A stretch of 42,944 nucleotides of DNA from Sorangium cellulosum (GTDB lineage: Bacteria; Myxococcota_A; Polyangia; Polyangiales; Polyangiaceae), in assembly GCA_020720045.1 (NCBI GenBank), contig DYPH01000040.1, positions 1-42,944 of the forward strand, written 5' to 3'. This document shows positions 8,248-16,310 of this stretch, piece after piece. The notes beneath the pieces were generated by a model. It made no database searches and was not told where the DNA came from. It worked only from the letters and a program-made list of their open reading frames with translations. The position numbers and the translations under genes are program-made. The first letter of the stretch is position 1, and the number at the start of each line of letters is the position of its first letter.

Positions 8248-8901
8248 TCAATCGGCGGCGGTGCTCGCCGTCACGATGTCGCCGCCGGCTCGGTAGCGCC
8301 GATAATACTTGAGGACTTTGACCACGTAGTCCTTCGTCTGCTGGTAGGGGGGAATCCCTCCGTGACGGACGACGGCATCCTCGCCGGCGTTGTAGGCGGC
8401 TACGGTCAATTCGAGATCCCCGTTAAAGGTGTTTGCGAGGATCCGGAGGAGGCGCACACCGCCGAAGATGTTGTCGCGGGGGTCATGCATGTCCTTGACC
8501 TGCATTTGATCGGCGGTCGCCGGCATGAGCTGCATGAGGCCGCGCGCCCCGGAGACGCTTACCGCTTTGGGATCGTAGTCACTTTCGACTTTGATCACCG
8601 CGCGCACGAGCTCGACGGGGATTTGATAAAGCGTCGCTGCATCTTTGATGTACGTGTCGTAGCGCGTGTAACGCGCCGGATCTTTGTCAGAAGGGGCGAC
8701 GCGCGGACCGCCGGTCGCCGGCGCATCTTTCGTCTTTACGACCGCCTTCGCGCCAGCCGTCGAGCCGGCCCCCTTCGTGTTTGAGAAGTGGACGACGCCG
8801 TCCTTGTCGGTCCACGAATAGATGTCGGCGCCCGCAGGCGTCGCGAGGAGGAGCGACGCAGCCGCGATGAGGGGGGGCAAAGTTCGGACGGGGCGACGCA
8901 C
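8248..8901 (-). CDS. Lytic transglycosylase with DUF4124 and SLT domains
   Basis: The protein cleaves the MurNAc-GlcNAc bond of peptidoglycan in the periplasm. From the GTG at 8901 it has 217 residues: an export signal (LIAAASLLLATPAGA, cleaved near residue 25), a short DUF4124-like segment (IYSWTDKDGVVHFSN, 27-41), and a Slt-type goose-lysozyme-like domain. The catalytic Glu106 lies in IKVESDYDPKA, followed by GARGLMQLMP (118-127) and LTVAAYNAGEDAV (the A-Y-N-A-G motif), which are diagnostic for family 1 transglycosylases. The frame is open further upstream to 9123, but that part runs antisense-free through the end of the CPBP gene in another frame and has no conserved content, so the signal-peptide start is used. 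The gene is the last of a leftward cluster after gltX and the CPBP gene. Confidence 0.9.
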   Translation of the reverse strand: MRRPVRTLPPLIAAASLLLATPAGADIYSWTDKDGVVHFSNTKGAGSTAGAKAVVKTKDAPATGGPRVAPSDKDPARYTRYDTYIKDAATLYQIPVELVRAVIKVESDYDPKAVSVSGARGLMQLMPATADQMQVKDMHDPRDNIFGGVRLLRILANTFNGDLELTVAAYNAGEDAVVRHGGIPPYQQTKDYVVKVLKYYRRYRAGGDIVTASTAAD

Positions 8902-8930
8902 AGCCTTGGAAGGATACGGGAGCGGCGGCG

Positions 8931-9869
8931 CTAAGGCCAGAAGTTGGTAGGGAGCGCGTGCCGATGGGCGAGCGAGAGGCCGTCCATAAGGGCGGCGACC
9001 GTCACGTGAACGAGGAACCCCTGGTAAATACTCTTGGTTTTTGCGCTCAAGCTCCCAAGCGCGATCCCGGCGACGATGGCGCCGACCGCTTCCAGGTAGG
9101 GCTTGCCGAAATGAATCATGCAATAGGGGACAGCCATGCAGAAGATGGCGCCCGATCCCATCGACTTCTTCAATGCCGATAGCCAGAAACCGCGAAAGAA
9201 AAGTTCGAGCGCGAAGAACTGAGCAAAGTACATCCCTTCCCAGAGGAGGAGATCAAGCCAACTCCGCGAAGCGTGCTTGTAAAAGGGGTAGTAGCTCCCA
9301 AAATCGGGCGACGAAGAGACGACGAACATAGCCGGGAGGACGACGGCCAGGAAGAGACCGTAGATCCACGCATGGGTGAAAAATCCGCGGACACGGAGCC
9401 CCATGTCGAGGAGGGAGTCTTTCGGAAATACGCATTTCCACACGGCAAAAGGCAGCAGATAGCCGCCTACTCGGGTACCTGCCCACCAGACGAACCCCCA
9501 GAGTTCGTCAAACTTTCGCAGATAGAGTGGGTCATCGTCGATGCTTGTCGCGTGTTTGTTTGCCCAGGCGGTGAGCTTCGGGCGGACCGCCTCTTCGAAC
9601 CAGCCACGGCCGCCGTAGTATTCCTGCATCGCGAAGACGAGCGCACAGATCACAAGCGCCACGAGGGGGCGCAAATCCTGACCACCGCTCGCAAGAATCT
9701 TCCCGCGCTCCTCTTGAGATTCCAGATCGAGCTGCCGCCAATCTTTGCGAAAGAAGGCGTAAAGAATCGGGATGATAAAGAGGAGCGCGGGGATCGGAAA
9801 CAGCGGCTTCGTCGCCTCGGTGAAGGCGACGAAGGTGTCCGGCGGGGCGGTGGTCAGCGGGGCGACCAT
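8931..9869 (-). CDS. CPBP-family intramembrane metalloprotease (CAAX protease-like)
   Basis: This is a 312-residue polytopic membrane protein with about seven or eight hydrophobic helices. CPBP (Abi/CAAX prenyl protease) motifs are visible: LELFFRGFWL with Glu222 and Arg226 (family EExxxR, here the first Glu is Leu221), MIHFGKPYLE with His253 (FxxxH-like second motif), and GFLVHVTVAALMD with His288 (third motif). The first-Glu-to-other change is known in CPBP variants, so activity is plausible but not certain. Substrates are unknown; relatives cleave prenylated proteins or act in bacteriocin immunity. The ATG at 9869 starts one base after the gltX stop, implying translational coupling to gltX. 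An upstream in-frame start at 9941 would overlap gltX by 71 bases and adds only an Arg/Pro-rich stretch, so it is rejected. Confidence 0.85.
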   Translation of the reverse strand: MVAPLTTAPPDTFVAFTEATKPLFPIPALLFIIPILYAFFRKDWRQLDLESQEERGKILASGGQDLRPLVALVICALVFAMQEYYGGRGWFEEAVRPKLTAWANKHATSIDDDPLYLRKFDELWGFVWWAGTRVGGYLLPFAVWKCVFPKDSLLDMGLRVRGFFTHAWIYGLFLAVVLPAMFVVSSSPDFGSYYPFYKHASRSWLDLLLWEGMYFAQFFALELFFRGFWLSALKKSMGSGAIFCMAVPYCMIHFGKPYLEAVGAIVAGIALGSLSAKTKSIYQGFLVHVTVAALMDGLSLAHRHALPTNFWP

Positions 9870-9870
9870 C

Positions 9871-11319
9871 TCAGGAGGCGGTCTGGGCGCGCGCTTTCGT
9901 GGCGGCCTCGGCGAGGCGTGACGCCGTCTTTGCGGCGCCAAGGGCGGCCATCACCTGGTGGAGGAGGCCGGGGCTCGCCGCCTTGCCGGTGAGGGCGACG
10001 CGGACCGGCATGCCGACGTCCTTGATCGTGAGGCCGGCGGCCGCGAGAAACTCCTCGAAATGCTTGCCGAGGGCGTGCTCCTCAAAGGGGGCTCCGACGA
10101 GCGATTTTTGAAGATTTTCAAGCAGATCTGCCGTCGTCGGACCGAACGCCTTCTGCACGGCGGCGTCGTCCCAGAGGACTTCGTCGCGGAGGAAGGTATC
10201 GAGCTTCTCGGCCGCCTCGACGAAGGTCTGCCCGCGCTCGCGGACGAGCGGAAGGAGCGGGAGGACGGCCGCTTCCGTCGTCGTGATCCCACGGGCGGCG
10301 AGGAACGGGACGAGGCGCGCCGCGTAGTCGTCGTCGGGGCACAAACGCGGGTCCTTGAGCTGAGCATGGTTCAGTGCGAGCGACTTCTTAGGGTCGAAGC
10401 GCCCGTCGGAGCGACTACAACCGTCCCAGGAGAACGCGGCGATCAATTCCTCTTTCGAGAAAATCTCCTGATCGCCGTGGGACCAGCCGAAGCGGACAAG
10501 ATAGCCGATCAATCCCATGGGGGTGAAACCGGCATTCTGGTACTCGCTGACACCAACGGCACCGTCACGCTTTGCGAGTTTCGCCCCCTTTTGGTTCAGC
10601 ATCATCGGGAGATGGGCGAACTCGGGGACCGGTGCGCCAAGCGCCTCGTAGAGCAAAATCTGCGGCGGCGTGTTGATCATGTGATCGCGCCCGCGGGCGA
10701 CGAGCGTGATCTTCATCGTGAGATCGTCGACGACGGCGCCGAAGTTGTAGAGGGGGACGCCGTCGGTCCGAATCAGGACGAAATCCTGACTCTCCTTGTT
10801 CGGAGTACGGATCTCGCCGAAGACTTTGTCGTGATAGACGACCTCCCCCTCGGTCGGCGCAACAAAGCGAATGACGTGGGGCGTCCCCGGCGGAACATCC
10901 TTTTGACCGCGACAGGCGCCCGGGTATTTGAATTGGGCCTTCGGGTCCTTCGCTTTGAGCGCCTCGCGTTGGGCGTCGAGGGTCTCTTTCGTGCAGGTAC
11001 AGCGGTAGGCCTTCCCCGCAGCGATGAGCCGCTCGGCGTACTCGGTGTAGAGTGCAAGCCGCTCCATCTGCGCGTAGGGGCCGAAATCGCCCCCGACTTC
11101 CGGCCCCTCGTCCCAGTCGATGCCGAGCCAGCGGAGGGAGTCGAGGATCACCTGCGTGCTTTCCGGGGTGGAGCGCGCCTGGTCGGTATCTTCGATGCGG
11201 AGGATGAATTTTCCTCCAGTTTTCCGGGCCCAGAGCCAATTGAAGAGGGCGGTGCGGACGCCTCCGATGTGGAGGTAGCCGGTCGGAGACGGGGCAAAGC
11301 GGACGCGGACGTCGGACAT
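9871..11319 (-). CDS. gltX: Glutamyl-tRNA synthetase
   Basis: This class I aminoacyl-tRNA synthetase charges tRNA(Glu), and in many bacteria tRNA(Gln), with glutamate. The 482-residue length is normal. Motifs are RFAPSPTGYLHIGG with HIGH-equivalent HIGG at 17-20, LRIEDTDQARS (40-50), LYNFGAVVDDLTM in the active-site region, and the KMSKS loop as KLAKRDGAVGV (247-257). The usual form of that loop is K-L-S-K-R, so Ser is replaced by Ala. The C-terminal anticodon-binding domain is present to the end. The gene follows the beta-propeller lipoprotein gene by 34 bases and leads into the CPBP gene. I see no gatCAB in the window, so whether it is discriminating or non-discriminating cannot be judged here. 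Confidence 0.96.
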   Translation of the reverse strand: MSDVRVRFAPSPTGYLHIGGVRTALFNWLWARKTGGKFILRIEDTDQARSTPESTQVILDSLRWLGIDWDEGPEVGGDFGPYAQMERLALYTEYAERLIAAGKAYRCTCTKETLDAQREALKAKDPKAQFKYPGACRGQKDVPPGTPHVIRFVAPTEGEVVYHDKVFGEIRTPNKESQDFVLIRTDGVPLYNFGAVVDDLTMKITLVARGRDHMINTPPQILLYEALGAPVPEFAHLPMMLNQKGAKLAKRDGAVGVSEYQNAGFTPMGLIGYLVRFGWSHGDQEIFSKEELIAAFSWDGCSRSDGRFDPKKSLALNHAQLKDPRLCPDDDYAARLVPFLAARGITTTEAAVLPLLPLVRERGQTFVEAAEKLDTFLRDEVLWDDAAVQKAFGPTTADLLENLQKSLVGAPFEEHALGKHFEEFLAAAGLTIKDVGMPVRVALTGKAASPGLLHQVMAALGAAKTASRLAEAATKARAQTAS

Positions 11320-11353
11320 GGGGCGCGTCTATCAAAGTTCGCCGGGGCCGTGC

Positions 11354-12766
11354 TCACCGGCGATCGAGGGCGAGCCGGAAAAGACGCGCCTTCGTCCCGA
11401 GCGCGCCCCCCAGGTAGACCACGCCATTGAGTTCCGCGAGGGGGGAGACACAAAGAAGATCGCTGATCTCAAAGGGGCTTTTTGACACTTTCTTCTTCTG
11501 TTTCGCGTCGTAGATCTTGTCCAACAGTCCTTCGTCGACGCCGCTTACGAGCGTCACCGCCCCCCCGGCGAGTTCGGCGATGCCGTTTTCGCCGAGCACG
11601 AGGAGGTGGCCCGGCGAGGTGGCCGTTCGCAAGACCCGGCGAACGTCGGTCGGCCGCCCGAGGGGCGCCGGCAGCGAGATCGTCGTCCAGGTACGCCCAT
11701 CCACCGATTTTCGCAGCGTTCCTCCGTCACCGCCACCGGTCGAAATCCAATAGAGCGTGCCTGAATTCTCGAACTCATCGACGTACCAACGGAGGGTCGC
11801 CGCGGCGCCGCTCGTCGTGACGTGTACCGGAACCGCGTCGTCGTCCTGGAGGGTCGACCGACCGGCGGGCGGAGCTACGCGAATGAAATCGGCAGAAGAG
11901 CGCCCGTCGTAGTCTTGAATCCCGGCATAGAGTTCGTCGCGAAATACCGTTAGATAGGTGAGCCTCCAGACGCCATCCTCGTACAGATAGGTGCCTTTCT
12001 TCGCCCGTCGCGGGTAGCCGAGGGCAAAGGTCCATCGGGCGCTGGCGCTGGCAGCGCTCGGCGTCGTCGGGGCGGCGAGGAGCGCACCGGGCGCGCTCCC
12101 GGTCCACGCAGGCTCGCTCGGCGGGACGGCGCCGGTGGAGGCGTACAAAACCCCTCGAAATTCAGCCACATCGAAGACGTGGTAGGCCCGCGGCAGGACC
12201 GCAGTCCCCGCCGGGATGCGCGCATGTGGAGCGCGCGGCGGCGGGAAGGCTCCCGCAGAATCGGAAAGAAATACGTACCCTTCCGTCCCGTGATCCGCAA
12301 CGCCAAGGCCGCCGTAGGGGGGATCGGCATCGGGGACGTAGAGACGTTCGCCGATGCTGCGGACACGCAAAAAGCCCTGACCGCCGCCGCCCCCCGTGGT
12401 CGGTTCCCCGCGGCGATTCCAGTCGAAAGCACTCGAAACCTTTTGCGTTTCCGGCGAGTACTCGGCGACGACGGCGCCATCGCTCCCGAGGGGGCGACGG
12501 GCGAGCGCGGCGAAGAGGCGCCCCTGGAAAGGCGTGAGGTCGCACACGCGATTCAACGGGAGGTCGGTTACCGCTTCGAGGTGGCCGAGAAGAGCTGGCT
12601 CTTGAAGTAGCGGCGGAAGCGGCGGCGGCGCCGGTAATGGCTCGATAGAACTTATTATTTCTTCCCGGTGTGGGCGAGGGGGCGGCGGAGCATGCGTGCA
12701 ATTTACAAAGAATAGACTGGTGAAGGCCGCGGGGGCCCAGCGGCGAACGGAGCGAACGGCGTTCAT
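11354..12766 (-). CDS. Putative lipoprotein with beta-propeller-like repeats, function unknown
   Basis: From the ATG at 12766 this is a 470-residue exported protein. A signal peptide (PAAFTSLFFVN, then Cys23) ends in a weak lipobox, since Asn at -1 is unusual. A Pro-rich spacer (27-55) follows. The rest contains repeated short beta-type units with aromatic and Gly-Xaa-Leu-Tyr motifs: GRLFAAL, ERLYVPD, GVLYAST, DELYAGIQ, GTLYWIS, GVVYLGGAL. Such G-x-L-Y-x repeats are typical of bacterial beta-propellers of the WD/Kelch-like sort that sit on the cell surface. A TTGGGGGGQ loop is Gly-rich. No catalytic motif is visible. The frame stays open upstream to 14107, but that part is antisense to prfC and is not believed. 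Neighbours: prfC is divergent (84 bases), and gltX starts 34 bases after the stop. Confidence 0.75.
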   Translation of the reverse strand: MNAVRSVRRWAPAAFTSLFFVNCTHAPPPPRPHREEIISSIEPLPAPPPLPPLLQEPALLGHLEAVTDLPLNRVCDLTPFQGRLFAALARRPLGSDGAVVAEYSPETQKVSSAFDWNRRGEPTTGGGGGQGFLRVRSIGERLYVPDADPPYGGLGVADHGTEGYVFLSDSAGAFPPPRAPHARIPAGTAVLPRAYHVFDVAEFRGVLYASTGAVPPSEPAWTGSAPGALLAAPTTPSAASASARWTFALGYPRRAKKGTYLYEDGVWRLTYLTVFRDELYAGIQDYDGRSSADFIRVAPPAGRSTLQDDDAVPVHVTTSGAAATLRWYVDEFENSGTLYWISTGGGDGGTLRKSVDGRTWTTISLPAPLGRPTDVRRVLRTATSPGHLLVLGENGIAELAGGAVTLVSGVDEGLLDKIYDAKQKKKVSKSPFEISDLLCVSPLAELNGVVYLGGALGTKARLFRLALDRR

Positions 12767-12850
12767 CCCGGAAGGTCGCGGGGGCGCCTGCGAGTGTGAC
12801 AGCGCTTTCCCTCCTGGCTCGGCTGCGCCACCTGAAGTAAGCCCCGCGCT
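12767..12850. promoter_or_regulatory. Divergent spacer between the propeller lipoprotein and prfC
   Basis: This 84-base GC-rich gap lies between two divergent start codons and must hold both promoters. No clear -35/-10 pair, operator palindrome or canonical Shine-Dalgarno is visible. Confidence 0.3.
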
Positions 12851-14497
12851 ATGTCGACCGTAGCCCCCGAGCTCGCCCGCGAAATTGAGCGGCGCCGCAC
12901 CTTCGCGATCATCGCGCACCCGGACGCCGGCAAGACGACGCTGACGGAAAAACTCCTCCTTTACGGGGGTGCCATCCAGCTCGCGGGGAGCGTGAAGGCG
13001 AAGCGCGGCCGCGCCAATGCCGTCTCCGACTGGATGGAAATGGAGCGGGAACGCGGGATTTCCATCACCTCGTCGGTGCTCCAGTTCCCCTACCGGGGCC
13101 TCGTCATCAACCTCCTCGATACGCCGGGCCACGCCGACTTCAGCGAGGACACCTACCGCACGCTCCACGCCGCCGATGCCGCGGTCATGCTGCTCGATTG
13201 TGCGAAGGGCGTTGAAACGCAGACGAAGAAGCTCTTTCGCGTTTGTCGTCAGCGCAAAATGCCGATCTTCTCGTTTGTAAATAAACTCGATCGCCCCGGT
13301 CGTGAGCCCTTTGATCTCATCGGGGAAGTCGAGAGCGTCCTCGGCATCGGCGTCTACGCGGTGACGTGGCCCCTCTATTCGGGGGCGACGTTCCGTGGCG
13401 TCTATCATCGCGAAAAGAAGGAAATTTTCCTCTTCGACGCCAAGTTCGCCGGCTCCTCCCAGCAGTCCGGCTCCCGGGAAGTCGAGCCGGTTTCGGTCAC
13501 CGGCGTCCACGATCCGCGCCTCAAAGAAGAGCTCGGCGATGAAGGCTACAATCGCTTTATGGAGGAGTATGAACTCCTCGAAGCGGCCGGCGATGCCTTC
13601 GACAAAGAGAAGTTCCTCGCCGGAGAAGTCTCCCCGATGTTCTTCGGTTCCGCGATGAACAACTTCGGCGTCGAAATCTTCCTCGACGACTTTATCCAGC
13701 GGATGAGCCCGCCGAACGACCGCGAAGTGTCGACCGGCGTCCTCCACCCGACCGACCCCTTCTCCGGCTTCGTCTTCAAGATTCAGGCGAACATGGACAA
13801 GGCCCACCGGGACCGCATCGCCTTCTTCCGCGTCTGCTCCGGCAAATTCGAGAAGAATATGAAGGTGAACCACGTCCGCACCGGCAAGCAGATCCGTCTG
13901 GCCAACCCGACGACCTTCATGGCCCAGGAGCGGACGATCGTCGACGAAGGCTTCGCGGGGGACGTCGTCGGCCTCTACGATCCGGGGATCTTCGAGGTGG
14001 GCGACACGCTCACGGCGGGCAAGCCATTTACCTTCGAGGAGATCCCGAGCTTCGCCCCCGAGCACTTCGTGCGCGTCACGCTCGCCGATCCGATGCGCCG
14101 TAAACAATTGAAGAAGGGCCTCGAGCAGCTCGCGCAGGAGGGTACGATTCAGTTGTACATTCCTGAGCGTGGTGGCGAGCCGATCCTCGGCGCCGTCGGT
14201 CGCTTGCAGATCGAAGTCGCGAAGTTCCGCCTGAAGGGGGAGTACGACGTCGACGCCCGCTTCGAGGGGCTAGGCTGCGACTTCGCCCGCTGGGTACGTC
14301 GCGAAGATGGTGGAGATTTCGACCTCCTCGACTTCGACCGCAACCGCCTCGGGATCCCCTGTCGCGACGTCCGCGGTCGCCCGGTCGTCCTCTTTGACGG
14401 CGAGTGGCAGCTCAACTCGGCGCGCCGAGAAATGAGCGGTTTCACCTTTCAAGAGACCGCATTGGGTGGCACAGCGACGCACAGTTTGCAGGACTGA
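12851..14497 (+). CDS. prfC: Peptide chain release factor 3 (RF3 GTPase)
   Basis: RF3 is a translational GTPase that recycles RF1/RF2 from the ribosome after termination. The 548-residue protein has the expected length (E. coli RF3 is 529). The G domain shows G1 AHPDAGKTT (22-30), the switch I region ERERGISITSS, G3 DTPGHADF (90-97) and G4 NKLD (144-147). Domains II and III follow, with the RF3-type segments KNMKVNHVRTGK and YDPGIFEVGDTL. The pattern NAVSDWMEMERERGISITSS separates RF3 from EF-G. RF3 is present only in some bacterial lineages, and this copy looks intact. It is followed by an 82-base gap and then the four-gene lipoprotein cassette on the same strand. No terminator is obvious in the gap, so read-through into the cassette is possible. 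Confidence 0.96.
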   Translation: MSTVAPELAREIERRRTFAIIAHPDAGKTTLTEKLLLYGGAIQLAGSVKAKRGRANAVSDWMEMERERGISITSSVLQFPYRGLVINLLDTPGHADFSEDTYRTLHAADAAVMLLDCAKGVETQTKKLFRVCRQRKMPIFSFVNKLDRPGREPFDLIGEVESVLGIGVYAVTWPLYSGATFRGVYHREKKEIFLFDAKFAGSSQQSGSREVEPVSVTGVHDPRLKEELGDEGYNRFMEEYELLEAAGDAFDKEKFLAGEVSPMFFGSAMNNFGVEIFLDDFIQRMSPPNDREVSTGVLHPTDPFSGFVFKIQANMDKAHRDRIAFFRVCSGKFEKNMKVNHVRTGKQIRLANPTTFMAQERTIVDEGFAGDVVGLYDPGIFEVGDTLTAGKPFTFEEIPSFAPEHFVRVTLADPMRRKQLKKGLEQLAQEGTIQLYIPERGGEPILGAVGRLQIEVAKFRLKGEYDVDARFEGLGCDFARWVRREDGGDFDLLDFDRNRLGIPCRDVRGRPVVLFDGEWQLNSARREMSGFTFQETALGGTATHSLQD

Positions 14498-14579
14498 CTC
14501 GTTCGAACTAGCTCCGAAGAAAGGTCGATGTCGCAAAATGCCTCATCGGCCTTTTCGCGACCTCGACTAGCCTGCGCCG

Positions 14580-16310
14580 ATGCGCTTGTTGGCAAGAGCG
14601 CGCCAAGGTTCCGCGTGGGGACCGGCGCGTTGGGGATACGCTTGGCGGGGGCTGGTGGTGACGGCAGCGGTGGCTGCGTGTGGTCCCAAGGGCGCGCCTG
14701 ATGCGGCGTCTCCGGCGGCGGCACCGACGACAGAAGCTGTCGCAAAACCGGCCACTTCCAAGCGGCTGACCTTCTACGAAGCGCTCGCCGCCGCAAAAGA
14801 CGGCGACCTGTTGCCAGAGCCCGACGAGACCGTCGTGAACCTGGAGGCGGAGAGCTCGGCGATCGAAAAGAAGATCCTTGAAGCGCGCGATTGGCACTGG
14901 AAACAACGACCCACCGTCGAGTGGTACACGGAGACGACCTTCTTCGCGGCTGCCCGGGCAGTCCTCGCAGAGCGGTTTCAAGCGACCAACGTGACGGTCA
15001 CCGACCACTACCTTCGCGAAGGGATTGTTGCCGTCTACGACGGCGAACGCCACCGCATCGTCGCCGCGCGGGAACCCCATCGGCGGGAACGGCGCGCGAA
15101 AGACCTCTCCGCGGCGCTCGCTGGCGCGTTTGCGGAAGCGGCAGTAGCCGACGCCCTCGGCCATCTACAAATCCCAGACAAGTTTGATGTTGCGGGAGAA
15201 ATTGCGATGTCTCTGCGCGCCGCCGATGCCAAAGCGGTCACGCGCGCTGCGATGGGGGAGGGCCCCTTCACGAGTTACCTGAAGGGGGATTGGCACTCCC
15301 ACTACGGTGCGGCCGCTGGCCAATCCTTCGACCTCCGCCAACTCGCAGTGCGTGGCGGGATGGGGGCGAGCGGCTTCGAGGCGGTCGGCACAGCGAAGAC
15401 GCCGGCGGAGCGTCGTGCCGCCCTTGAGCGGATCCATGCAGCCCACCCGAAAACCTTTGCCCACTTTGTCGCACCGACCGCGTCTCGGGCCGACGCGCAG
15501 CCGTTTCTGCCGGTACGCTTCAAAGCACCCGGACATTTTTTGACACAAATTCAAGACCCTGGCCGCGAGCTCCTGCTGCGCGTGCTCCTTTGGGTAGACG
15601 ACCCAGCCCCTGTCGACACGGCGGGGGCCCTCGTCGCCGTACGCGGAGGCGCCGTATTTGCGAGTGCCGGGGACAAGGTCGACACGGCGGTCTATGTCTT
15701 GGCCGATGGCCCGAGCGGAGCGCTTTTGAAAAAAGCAATTGAAGCCTCAAAAGTAGGCGCACTCCATCCCATCAAAAATGGCCACCTAGCCATCCTCGGC
15801 CCCGGGAAAGCATCAACTGTCCCTGCAGACTTTCTACCTTTCACGGGTCTGACACCCGACGACACACCGCTCCCTCGAGTACCACTCCCGAAGCAAGACT
15901 ATTGCGACAGATTGGAGGTCAAGGTGCTCGGAACTGGGCGAGTACTCAACCCGAAAGTGCCGTGCGGCCGAAGTAAAGAAGACTCGTTCTGGTTTTCTGC
16001 GTGGGTTGAAGACACTCCCTTCAGCGAGACGACGCCGAGTGCGGCTGACTTGATGGAAGATCGAAGAGATGAGGGCTCTACGAGCGCCGTTTACCGGCGT
16101 TTTAGCGCGCGAAACAAAGTGGGATATCTAGCAACAACCCACTCGGACTCAAGGCGCATTACGTTTGGCTATTTGCCTCTTTGCGACGGAAAGAAGTCGC
16201 TCCACCTGGGCCTTCGGGAACCGACGACGGGTGCCCCCATCAGCGACCCTTTTTCAACGCTCGTCTGGACGGGAATCGAAGAAACCTTTTGTGCCAAGGG
16301 GAAACCATGA
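14580..16310 (+). CDS. Cassette lipoprotein 1, degenerate metallopeptidase-like, function unknown
   Basis: This is the first of four tandem related genes. It encodes 576 residues with an unusually long leader: a charged stretch (1-25), then LVVTAAVAAC with the lipobox Cys34, then an Ala/Pro/Thr spacer. It shares with the other three an early block (QRPTVEWYTETTFFAAARA, 109-127) followed by GIVAVYDGERHRIVAAR (148-164). In a widespread family of bacterial zinc-peptidase-like proteins, the motif order is an F-Y-D-P-x-x-x-R-I/L-x-V-R strand, then a helix with H-E-L-x-H-A. Here the matching helix (LSAALAGAFAEAAVADALGH, 177-196) has no HExxH, so it is probably not a protease. This parallel is inference. 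The 3' third, from about 15735 to 16170, uses more A/T-ending codons than the rest. The stop overlaps the next start (ATGA, 16307-16310). It is the most divergent of the four. Confidence 0.7.
   Translation: MRLLARARQGSAWGPARWGYAWRGLVVTAAVAACGPKGAPDAASPAAAPTTEAVAKPATSKRLTFYEALAAAKDGDLLPEPDETVVNLEAESSAIEKKILEARDWHWKQRPTVEWYTETTFFAAARAVLAERFQATNVTVTDHYLREGIVAVYDGERHRIVAAREPHRRERRAKDLSAALAGAFAEAAVADALGHLQIPDKFDVAGEIAMSLRAADAKAVTRAAMGEGPFTSYLKGDWHSHYGAAAGQSFDLRQLAVRGGMGASGFEAVGTAKTPAERRAALERIHAAHPKTFAHFVAPTASRADAQPFLPVRFKAPGHFLTQIQDPGRELLLRVLLWVDDPAPVDTAGALVAVRGGAVFASAGDKVDTAVYVLADGPSGALLKKAIEASKVGALHPIKNGHLAILGPGKASTVPADFLPFTGLTPDDTPLPRVPLPKQDYCDRLEVKVLGTGRVLNPKVPCGRSKEDSFWFSAWVEDTPFSETTPSAADLMEDRRDEGSTSAVYRRFSARNKVGYLATTHSDSRRITFGYLPLCDGKKSLHLGLREPTTGAPISDPFSTLVWTGIEETFCAKGKP

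Noticed and set aside
12767-14107. Minus-strand upstream extension of the propeller lipoprotein frame (917 residues in total)
   Set aside because: It is fully antisense to prfC, whose GTPase motifs are unmistakable, and the signal peptide lies at 12766.
16181-16306. Upstream in-frame start for cassette gene 2
   Set aside because: It would lie inside gene 1; the ATGA start at 16307 leads directly into a proper lipoprotein signal. The same reasoning was used for genes 3 and 4.
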